From NCBI GenBank assembly GCA_905197435.1, contig CAJJYX010000031.1, positions 1 to 21,304 on the forward strand: 21,304 nucleotides of DNA. Reading direction: 5' to 3'. Positions 16,000 through 21,304 of the stretch are shown here, in pieces. Within the stretch, counting starts at the first letter, position 1. Each line of letters begins with the position of its first letter. Under the pieces are notes generated by a model. That model saw only the letters and a program-made list of their open reading frames with translations. It searched no databases and had not been told where the DNA came from. The translations under genes were made by a program, and so were the position numbers. The stretch comes from an uncultured Bacteroides sp. Its GTDB lineage: Bacteria; Bacteroidota; Bacteroidia; Bacteroidales; Bacteroidaceae.

Positions 16000-16386
16000 T
16001 CACTTTTCCACTTCCTTGCCCGCTTCTTCCCAACCGATAAAGCCTTTGTCGAGGTCATAGATTATATACCCTTTTTTGCTCAGTATGGCAGCAGCCTTTT
16101 TACTGCGCTTACCGCTACGGCAGTACACTGCGACCGGTTTGTCTTTCTGCAGAGTAGAGTCGGCCATCGCTTCAAACGACTTATCCAGCACATTGATATT
16201 AATGCTGTGGGGCACATGCCCTTCCGAGTATTCGGCAACAGTGCGTACATCCAGCAGTTGCACCTCCGGATTGGCTATCAATGCGGAAAAGTCATCCACT
16301 GAAACCGACTTGAATTGTCCTTCCTTCTGCTGGCAGGAAAAGAGAGTTGTAAAAGCGAGGCAAAGGCCCGCGAACCATGTCTTCAT
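16000..16386 (-). CDS. Rhodanese-domain lipoprotein
   Basis: A small envelope lipoprotein with one rhodanese domain. I prefer the start at the internal ATG (MKTWFAGLCL, 128 residues) over the one four codons upstream at 16398. It gives a normal lysine-led lipoprotein signal (lipobox LFSC, cysteine 18) and has GGA about 10 bases upstream. The domain shows LLDVRTVAEYSEGHVPHSINI and the active-site loop CRSGKRS (cysteine 89), as in single-domain sulfurtransferases. The residues after the lipid cysteine (QQKEG) are polar and could direct surface export. A role in periplasmic sulfur or redox chemistry is an inference. It is the last gene of the operon. Confidence 0.88.
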   Translation of the reverse strand: MKTWFAGLCLAFTTLFSCQQKEGQFKSVSVDDFSALIANPEVQLLDVRTVAEYSEGHVPHSININVLDKSFEAMADSTLQKDKPVAVYCRSGKRSKKAAAILSKKGYIIYDLDKGFIGWEEAGKEVEK

Positions 16387-16404
16387 CGAAAATTCCATTT
16401 TTAA

Positions 16405-17070
16405 TCAGGGTATATAAACAAAATCGTAAGTCTTGATGTCACCGGAATAAGTGTGTATACTGAAATGAACCATAACTTCCCGTATGCCCTCTACAGCATA
16501 CTGCCGCAAGGGGACAGAAGCATAAGCGCGCCTGGTATAAGACTGTACTTTCTCCTTTGCCTCATGATAAAGTGTCAGATGCACCTCACTCCGCCCGGTA
16601 ACAGCATCCACAGTCACCTCATCTTCGACAAAATGAAACTTATGCTCACCGTTTTCCTTGACTTCAAGTGTCATATTGAGGTAGTCGTGCCCCATCCAGA
16701 TAGCCAGCATGTCAGCCGGATCCGTCTTGACACCCTCCTCAAACTTATCGGCCGTCCGGGGAGTAACAGAAAGAACGCCGTTCAAGGCATACAGCACTAC
16801 ACCGGCAGTCCCGTCAGCAGTCATCTCCGAAGCATAATTACTGATGATGCGGACTGAGGCATTTGCCTCTATTTTCGTCTTCGTCTTGTCCTCCACTACC
16901 GGCAGAGTCTCCCCCTCATCCGTCACGACAGACTGCAGATAACCGTCCGGCCCCGCAAAGGCAGTCAGAAACTCCAGCTTCACAGAAGGATAATGATAAT
17001 CGTCATCGCCACAGCCTGCCAACAGGCAAACCTGCAAAAGTAAAATCCACCAATAACAGTACTTCTTCAT
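16405..17070 (-). CDS. NigD-like lipoprotein
   Basis: A 221-residue lipoprotein with signal MKKYCYWWILLLQVCLLAGC (lipid cysteine 20) followed by GDDDYHYPS, an acidic export-type tail. The pattern PSVKLEFLTAFAG, then a beta-barrel-like N-terminal part (ANASVRIISNYA) and a C-terminal Ig-like beta domain (TGRSEVHLTLYH, EVMVHFSIHTYSG) matches the NigD-like family common in Bacteroidetes. The family is named after a Prevotella bacteriocin-locus gene, and no molecular function is proven. It starts 4 bases after the acyltransferase stop and ends just before the rhodanese gene, so all three are co-transcribed. Confidence 0.75.
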   Translation of the reverse strand: MKKYCYWWILLLQVCLLAGCGDDDYHYPSVKLEFLTAFAGPDGYLQSVVTDEGETLPVVEDKTKTKIEANASVRIISNYASEMTADGTAGVVLYALNGVLSVTPRTADKFEEGVKTDPADMLAIWMGHDYLNMTLEVKENGEHKFHFVEDEVTVDAVTGRSEVHLTLYHEAKEKVQSYTRRAYASVPLRQYAVEGIREVMVHFSIHTYSGDIKTYDFVYIP

Positions 17071-17074
17071 GTAT

Positions 17075-18232
17075 TTATTCTTTTATGGCTGCCAAATAAT
17101 TCTTCAACGGGTTGGCATACATCAGTAACATCTTCTCGCGCAGGAAAGCCACATCTTTATTGGGAAGGGCGATGCGTTCCAATTGCTTTTCCATATAAGC
17201 CACGAAACGCTGCTTGTCCCCGGCAGTGTAATGAGCCGAAAAAGCCTCATTCCCTTCGAGAAGGTCATACGCCACATAATTATTGGGATATATACGATAA
17301 CCGGCATGAATGCGCTTGTCTATCAATGCAGATATGCGTGCAAAAAGTTCGGGTTTCGGGAGTGAGCGGTCCATCCCGGCCAATTCATCATTGATGCAAG
17401 CGCCTATTTGGAAATGTACCCGGCCCTTATAGCCGAACAGCCCGGTCTGCATATTCAGCAAGTCATCAGCCGTCGTTTTCTTATAGCCTTCAACATCCCG
17501 TTTCAGCTGGAACTCCTGTGCCTTCAGAAAGTCGCAAGGGTCGTATTCGTAAGAAATGGCAAGCGGAGCGATATTCATCTCCATCAAGCGGTCAATAACG
17601 TCGCCTTCACCGCCCATCGCCAGCATCTTCAGTACACTGTCCTGCGTACGGTCGTTGGAATCCTTGGCACGTCCTTCGCGCTGTGCAATCCAGATGGATT
17701 GCTTCTTCTCTCTGATGGTATGGTGCATATAACGGGACATACGTGCAGAAGCCTCCAGCATCTGGCGCATGGTCAGCCCGCGCTGCACGATGAAGGACTT
17801 ATTGACACGCACGAATTTCTTAATCCACGGGTAGACAAGCAAGTTGTCGCCAATGGCTATCTCTACCGTATCCATGCCCTGGTCTACCAGGAGGACGGAC
17901 AAGAAACCGGAATCGAGGATAATGTCGCGGTGGTTGGATATATAAGTATAAGCCGTCGACTTATCAGCCGGCAGGGCAGTATGGTCCAAAGTCAATCCAT
18001 CCGTAGCCTCTTTAGCCAGCTTCCACAGAAGTCCATAACAGAAGGTCTTCTGGAACTCCAGCTTGGTTTTACACGCGCGCATTTTCTGCGACCACACCTC
18101 AAAAGGTACACCGGGCATCACAGTATCAACTGCCTGCCGAAATGCGGGGTCGGCAATCAACTCCTCAAAAATCTGAGGAAGCTCCTCGTCATGATAAGGA
18201 CGGATTTCATCAAATTCCACGTTCGCATTCAT
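17075..18232 (-). CDS. Glycerolipid-type acyltransferase (LPLAT superfamily)
   Basis: A 385-residue probable acyltransferase of the glycerol-phosphate/lysophospholipid superfamily, likely at the inner face of the membrane. The catalytic block reads ISNHRDIILDSGFL (H101, D107). The spacing is H-x5-D rather than the classical H-x4-D, but the NHRDI(x)xD variant is known to me from other PlsC-like proteins. Block III is QREGRAKDSNDRTQ (184-197) and block IV APLAISYEYDP. There is no obvious transmembrane segment. It is downstream of ddl and leads a three-gene end of the operon with two lipoprotein genes. The acyl acceptor cannot be told from sequence: phospholipid, ornithine- or glycine-lipid synthesis are all possible. 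Confidence 0.82.
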   Translation of the reverse strand: MNANVEFDEIRPYHDEELPQIFEELIADPAFRQAVDTVMPGVPFEVWSQKMRACKTKLEFQKTFCYGLLWKLAKEATDGLTLDHTALPADKSTAYTYISNHRDIILDSGFLSVLLVDQGMDTVEIAIGDNLLVYPWIKKFVRVNKSFIVQRGLTMRQMLEASARMSRYMHHTIREKKQSIWIAQREGRAKDSNDRTQDSVLKMLAMGGEGDVIDRLMEMNIAPLAISYEYDPCDFLKAQEFQLKRDVEGYKKTTADDLLNMQTGLFGYKGRVHFQIGACINDELAGMDRSLPKPELFARISALIDKRIHAGYRIYPNNYVAYDLLEGNEAFSAHYTAGDKQRFVAYMEKQLERIALPNKDVAFLREKMLLMYANPLKNYLAAIKE

Positions 18233-18244
18233 AATGAATAATGA

Positions 18245-18363
18245 TTAAGGGTTAGGGATTAGGGGTTAGGGGTTAGGGGTTAGGGATTAGGGGTAGATAA
18301 TTAATTTTTATATCGTACACCCACTAACCCTTAATCCCTAATCCTTAATCCCTAATCCTTAAA
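18245..18363. repeat. Telomere-like TTAGGG tract and inverted partner
   Basis: The plus strand at 18248-18293 holds seven TTAGGG/ATTAGGGG units in a row. After about 27 AT-rich bases, 18320-18363 holds the reverse type (CTAACCC, TTAATCCC, TAATCC repeats). The two arms can fold into an imperfect stem of about 40 pairs. The left arm alone fits an intramolecular G-quadruplex (eight runs of three or more G with 3-base loops of TTA or ATT). The right arm reaches into ddl and supplies its last codons and TAG stop. The tract forms the 119-base gap between ddl and the acyltransferase gene. Confidence 0.9.
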
Positions 18364-19332
18364 CTTGTTTTCTATAATATCTGTCATTACATCCTTTATA
18401 TCCATCCCGGCAGCACGGACCTGCTGGGGAATGAAGCTGGTGGGAGTCATTCCGGGGGTGGTATTTATGTCCAACAGATTGATTTTCTCGCCTTCGGTGA
18501 TGATGTAATCCACACGGATAATGCCGGAAGCCCCGAGAATGTCATAAATGGCCGAGGTCAACGTCTGTACCCGGCAGGTCAAATCATCCGAAATACGTGC
18601 AGGGGTAATTTCATCAGACTCGCCATTGTACTTGGCTTCATAATCGAAGTATTCGTTATGAGTCACCACCTCTGTTATAGGGAACACCACAGACTTGTCT
18701 TTTGTTTTATAACAGCCGCAAGTAACTTCCGTTCCATCCATGAAGGCTTCCACCAACACTTCCCGGGCTTCTTCAAAAGCCTTGGCTATGGCGGGCTGTA
18801 TTTGCTCCTTTGTCTTTACCTTGGTCACGCCGAAGCTGGAGCCTCCCTGACTGGGCTTGATGAAGCAGGGCAAACCGATCTTGTCCATCACATCTTCATC
18901 CGTCACCGACTGTCCGCTGCGCAGCAGCAATGACTCGGCAATACGTACGCCGAACGCTTTGAGATAATGATTGCAGGCAAACTTATCGTAAGTGAGCGCC
19001 GCTGCCAGCACCCCACAGCACGAATAAGGAATGTGGAGCATATCGAAATACCCCTGCAAGCGTCCGTCCTCGCCCGGAGTGCCGTGAATAGTGATATAGG
19101 CAAAGTCAAACGCCACTTTCTCACCATTCAGCATGAAGCTGAAGTCATTGCGGTCCACGGGGACTTTGGTACCGTCGGGCAGCCGGACATGCCAGTCCGG
19201 TCCGTGCATTTCTACAATATACAATGTATACTTCTCCTTGTCGATGAAGGAGTAAATCCCTTGTGCGCTACGCAGGGAGACGTGGTATTCGGAGGTATCT
19301 CCTCCGCCTACAATAGCAATAGTGCGTTTCAT
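18352..19332 (-). CDS. ddl: D-alanine--D-alanine ligase
   Basis: ATP-grasp enzyme that makes the D-Ala-D-Ala dipeptide of the peptidoglycan stem. The 326 residues begin with the family strand IAIVGGGDTSEYHVSLRSA. The ATP-binding loop is PCFIKPSQGGSSFGVTKV. The metal and substrate end reads LLDINTTPGMTPTSFIPQ, where classical enzymes have EVNTLPGMT, so aspartate replaces the first glutamate. The start overlaps the rluD stop by 4 bases (ATGA), coupling translation. The last codons (K-F-K-D-stop) run into the TTAGGG-type repeat. D-Ala-D-Ala and the PASTA protein at the head of the same operon both relate to peptidoglycan. Confidence 0.95.
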   Translation of the reverse strand: MKRTIAIVGGGDTSEYHVSLRSAQGIYSFIDKEKYTLYIVEMHGPDWHVRLPDGTKVPVDRNDFSFMLNGEKVAFDFAYITIHGTPGEDGRLQGYFDMLHIPYSCCGVLAAALTYDKFACNHYLKAFGVRIAESLLLRSGQSVTDEDVMDKIGLPCFIKPSQGGSSFGVTKVKTKEQIQPAIAKAFEEAREVLVEAFMDGTEVTCGCYKTKDKSVVFPITEVVTHNEYFDYEAKYNGESDEITPARISDDLTCRVQTLTSAIYDILGASGIIRVDYIITEGEKINLLDINTTPGMTPTSFIPQQVRAAGMDIKDVMTDIIENKFKD

Positions 19333-20405
19333 TCTAATTCTCTGTTACTGATATAGCCTCTCCATTTATCTATCAACCGGGTCATGTCATCGGGCAATTC
19401 CGAGGTGAAGTACATCTCTTCTCCGGTGACGGGATGCACAAACCCCAGCGTCATGGCATGCAATGCCTGCCGCGGACAAGTGTCGAAGCAGTTGTTTACA
19501 AATTGTTTATATTTGGCGAAATGGGTTCCTTTCAGGATTTCATGCCCGCCGTAACGTTCGTCATTGAAAAGTATATGGCCGATGTGCTTCATGTGCACAC
19601 GGATTTGATGGGTACGCCCCGTTTCAAGGATACATTCCACCAATGTGACATATCCCAAACGTTCGAGCACCTTGTAATGGGTGACGGCATGCTTTCCCTG
19701 ACCGTCGGGAAGAACAGTCATCTGCATGCGGTCTTTGGGATTACGGCCGATGTCACCGACAACGGTACCTTCATCCTGCTCCACATTGCCCCAGACCAGC
19801 GCACGGTATCGGCGCTTGGTCGTCTTATTGAAAAACTGGTTGCCGAGATTTGTCTTGGCGTCCGGAGTCTTGGCTATTACCAGCAGACCGGAAGTGTCCT
19901 TGTCGATGCGGTGCACCAAACCCACATGCGGGTCGTTGGCGTCATAATCGGGATTATCCTTCATGTGCCAGGCTATGGCGTTGACAAGCGTACCGCGATA
20001 GTTGCCATGACCGGGATGCACCACCAGGCCGGCTGGTTTGTTCACGACCATCAGGTACTTGTCCTCATATACAATATTAAGGGGGATGTCTTCGGGAATG
20101 ACTTCATTCTCATAGCGTGGACGGTCCATCATCACGGTAATGACATCCAACGGCTTTACTTTATAACTGCTTTTCACAGCCTTGCCGTTGGCCATTACAA
20201 AACCTGCATCGGCGGCCTTCTGGATACGGTTACGGGAAGCGTTTGTCAGACGGTCGAACAAATATTTGTCCACACGCATCATCTCCTGCCCCTTGTCCAC
20301 CACCACACGGAAGTGTTCGTAGAGTTGCGCCTCGTCACCGACCGGTTCTACATCGTCCAGTTCATCATTATCTATATCTATGTCATCCGGCAATTCTTCT
20401 ATCAT
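19329..20405 (-). CDS. rluD: RNA pseudouridine synthase, RluD family
   Basis: Converts specific uridines of 23S rRNA to pseudouridine. I start it at the ATG at 20405 (358 residues); the frame also has a GTG directly upstream. An acidic N-terminal extension of about 40 residues (DDIDIDNDELDD) precedes an S4 RNA-binding domain (MRVDKYLFDRLTNASRNRIQ). The catalytic domain has the RluA-type motif HRIDKDTSGLL (165-175, nucleophile Asp168) and later GRTHQIRVHMKHIGHI, matching the family's arginine motif. It lies between the PASTA gene (about 40 bases) and ddl (overlap), so it shares their transcript. Exact target uridines are inferred from the E. coli relative. Confidence 0.93.
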   Translation of the reverse strand: MIEELPDDIDIDNDELDDVEPVGDEAQLYEHFRVVVDKGQEMMRVDKYLFDRLTNASRNRIQKAADAGFVMANGKAVKSSYKVKPLDVITVMMDRPRYENEVIPEDIPLNIVYEDKYLMVVNKPAGLVVHPGHGNYRGTLVNAIAWHMKDNPDYDANDPHVGLVHRIDKDTSGLLVIAKTPDAKTNLGNQFFNKTTKRRYRALVWGNVEQDEGTVVGDIGRNPKDRMQMTVLPDGQGKHAVTHYKVLERLGYVTLVECILETGRTHQIRVHMKHIGHILFNDERYGGHEILKGTHFAKYKQFVNNCFDTCPRQALHAMTLGFVHPVTGEEMYFTSELPDDMTRLIDKWRGYISNRELE

Positions 20406-20445
20406 CACGGTTTACTGTTTTTTTACGATTGAAGTTTGTCTTTGT

Positions 20446-21093
20446 TCAGAACCAGGACTCGTCTGCTGCGGAATCTCCGGACGACATTGGTTCAACGGCA
20501 CCTCCGACAGAGTCCACTCCCAGGGAATCTGTCGGCAAGACACCTCCATCTCCCACCATCAAGGTCAGCACTGCACCGGTAGGCACTTTTTCGCCGATAG
20601 AAAGTTGGCGGCCCTTATACTTCACACCATATACCCAGTCCCTCTCACCCGGAATATATTCTATCTCGGCCAGTTTAAACCCTGAAGCCAGGATACGCGC
20701 TTCCGCCTGCCGCAGCGAACTGTTGTCTGCCACATCGGGCACTACATGCAAAGGGATGTCAATCGTATTGATTGTAAGATAGATAGTACGTCCTTCTTTT
20801 ACTTTTTGTCCGGCTGCCGGATTATATTCAAGGATGCAGCCGGCAGGAAGAGTCTTGACATAGCTGGAATCTGAGACGACACAGGCCAGACCGCGGTTAC
20901 GGAACATTTGCTCAGCTTCCGCCACGCCCATGCCCTTTACATCAGGCACTACCACAGCCTCGCCGTGACGGGTATATATGTCCAGCCCTTTCAACACTCC
21001 GAACAGCAGTCCGAATACCACAACGACCATCGCAAGAATGTTCACCCAGAAGAATCTGTTCTGCCGGAAAGAGAAAAAATCTTTTATTGTCAT
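20446..21093 (-). CDS. PASTA-domain membrane protein without kinase
   Basis: A 215-residue protein with start MTIKDFFSFRQ. The frame continues upstream to a GTG at 21210, but that part is unlike protein, includes the promoter and overlaps the hairpin repeats. One transmembrane helix (residues about 15-35, FFWVNILAMVVVVFGLLFGV) anchors it with the rest in the periplasm. Two PASTA domains follow: VVVPDVKGMGVAEAEQMF to TIYLTIN (about 47-109) and HVVPDVADNSSLRQAEARI to VLTLMVGD (about 117-182). The tail (183-215) is acidic and disordered. PASTA domains bind peptidoglycan fragments in Ser/Thr kinases and some PBPs; here no kinase or transpeptidase is attached. It heads an operon with rluD and ddl, so a cell-wall role is likely. 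Confidence 0.9.
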   Translation of the reverse strand: MTIKDFFSFRQNRFFWVNILAMVVVVFGLLFGVLKGLDIYTRHGEAVVVPDVKGMGVAEAEQMFRNRGLACVVSDSSYVKTLPAGCILEYNPAAGQKVKEGRTIYLTINTIDIPLHVVPDVADNSSLRQAEARILASGFKLAEIEYIPGERDWVYGVKYKGRQLSIGEKVPTGAVLTLMVGDGGVLPTDSLGVDSVGGAVEPMSSGDSAADESWF

Positions 21094-21116
21094 AATCGAT
21101 AATGCATTATTTGGGG

Positions 21117-21124
21117 CAAAGATA
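21117..21124 (-). promoter_or_regulatory. -7 element of the PASTA-rluD-ddl operon
   Basis: TATCTTTG followed by CC on the minus strand fits TAnnTTTG, 23 bases before the PASTA ATG at 21093. I find no TTG at the -33 position. It supports the short start of the PASTA gene. Confidence 0.5.
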
Positions 21125-21200
21125 CAATTTTCGCCCTGATAGTACGCGGAGTTGGCAGTAGTTTTTTGAATCACCGGCAAAACTATGTGTGTATACGCCC

Positions 21201-21244
21201 GTTCCCGCACGCAGGAACGACAGTTTCCCCAAGTGGGAACGACA
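21201..21244. repeat. Two tandem 22-base palindromic repeats
   Basis: Two directly adjacent 22-base units each contain a hairpin and end in GGAACGACA. They agree at 17 of 22 positions. Unit one folds as GTTCC-C-GC/GC-A-GGAAC; unit two folds as TTCCC/GGGAA around CAAGT. The loops differ while the stems are kept, as in REP-type repeats. The tract is upstream of the PASTA operon promoter. The last 60 bases of the window show no gene. Confidence 0.8.
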
Positions 21245-21304
21245 ATAATCTGTCTTTTCCTGATTTAGCTAGACGCTTTTTTGATTAATAAACTATATCC
21301 ATAG

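Noticed and set aside
17408..18241. A 277-codon open frame on the plus strand opposite the acyltransferase gene
   Set aside because: It is antisense to a gene with clear motifs and shows no family signature, signal peptide or promoter.
18245..18363. True telomere or replicon end
   Set aside because: The TTAGGG tract is inside an operon with normal genes on both sides, and is only about 50 bases long.
19434..20432. A 332-codon open frame on the plus strand opposite rluD
   Set aside because: It is fully antisense to a clear pseudouridine synthase, has no domain pattern, and is rich in His, Val and Ile as expected from the reverse reading of a coding frame.
21094..21210. N-terminal extension of the PASTA protein to a GTG
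   Set aside because: The 39 extra residues do not look like a domain or signal peptide, and the frame runs through the promoter -7 element and the hairpin repeat.
21201..21244. CRISPR array
   Set aside because: The two palindromic units touch each other with no spacer, and no cas gene is near.

Overview
The window is ordinary chromosomal core DNA from a member of the Bacteroidales, most likely the genus Bacteroides. Supporting signs are -7 promoter elements of the TAnnTTTG type (one with a TTG exactly 19 bases upstream), few Shine-Dalgarno sequences, lipoproteins with acidic residues just after the lipidated cysteine (LDSDD, GDDD), a DUF6242 lipoprotein and a NigD-like lipoprotein, a transcarbamylase of the N-succinylornithine type, and the uppS-bamA-ompH-ompH-murI order. 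The species cannot be fixed from what is visible. Twenty-one protein genes cover nearly everything. There are no RNA genes, transposases, phage genes or CRISPR arrays, and no gene-free gap above 300 bases.

Layout. (1) 69-3973, minus strand: prmC-recX overlap by 4 bases; pyrE follows with its own promoter; then a hairpin terminator, a START-like SRPBCC protein and argH. (2) 4010-5101, plus: ribD, divergent from prmC across a short region with two facing promoters. (3) 5236-12169, plus: an envelope block with a DUF6242 surface lipoprotein, uppS (undecaprenyl-PP synthase), bamA, two Skp/OmpH-like periplasmic chaperones and murI. It covers lipid carrier synthesis, outer-membrane protein insertion and D-glutamate supply. 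A strong terminator separates ompH2 from murI. (4) 12245-15918, plus: a small DUF2007 gene overlapping proB, then proA (proline) and the succinylornithine transcarbamylase gene (arginine). It ends at a large hairpin shared with the convergent block. (5) 16000-21093, minus: PASTA-only membrane protein, rluD, ddl, a glycerolipid-type acyltransferase, a NigD-like lipoprotein and a rhodanese lipoprotein. The genes are mostly a few bases apart or overlapping, so this is probably one operon joining cell-wall precursor synthesis, membrane lipid and envelope proteins. (6) The right edge holds two tandem 22-base palindromic repeats.

I see no obvious new defence, mobile or metabolic system. The points worth a second look are: a telomere-like TTAGGG tract with an inverted partner between ddl and the acyltransferase gene; the tandem palindromes at the right edge; an intergenic-type repeat read in frame inside proB; a Tyr-rich insert in BamA; and several unrelated short-word repeats placed at gene junctions. 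Four gene starts are set inside longer open frames: prmC at 3973, rluD at 20405, the PASTA protein at 21093 and the rhodanese at 16386.
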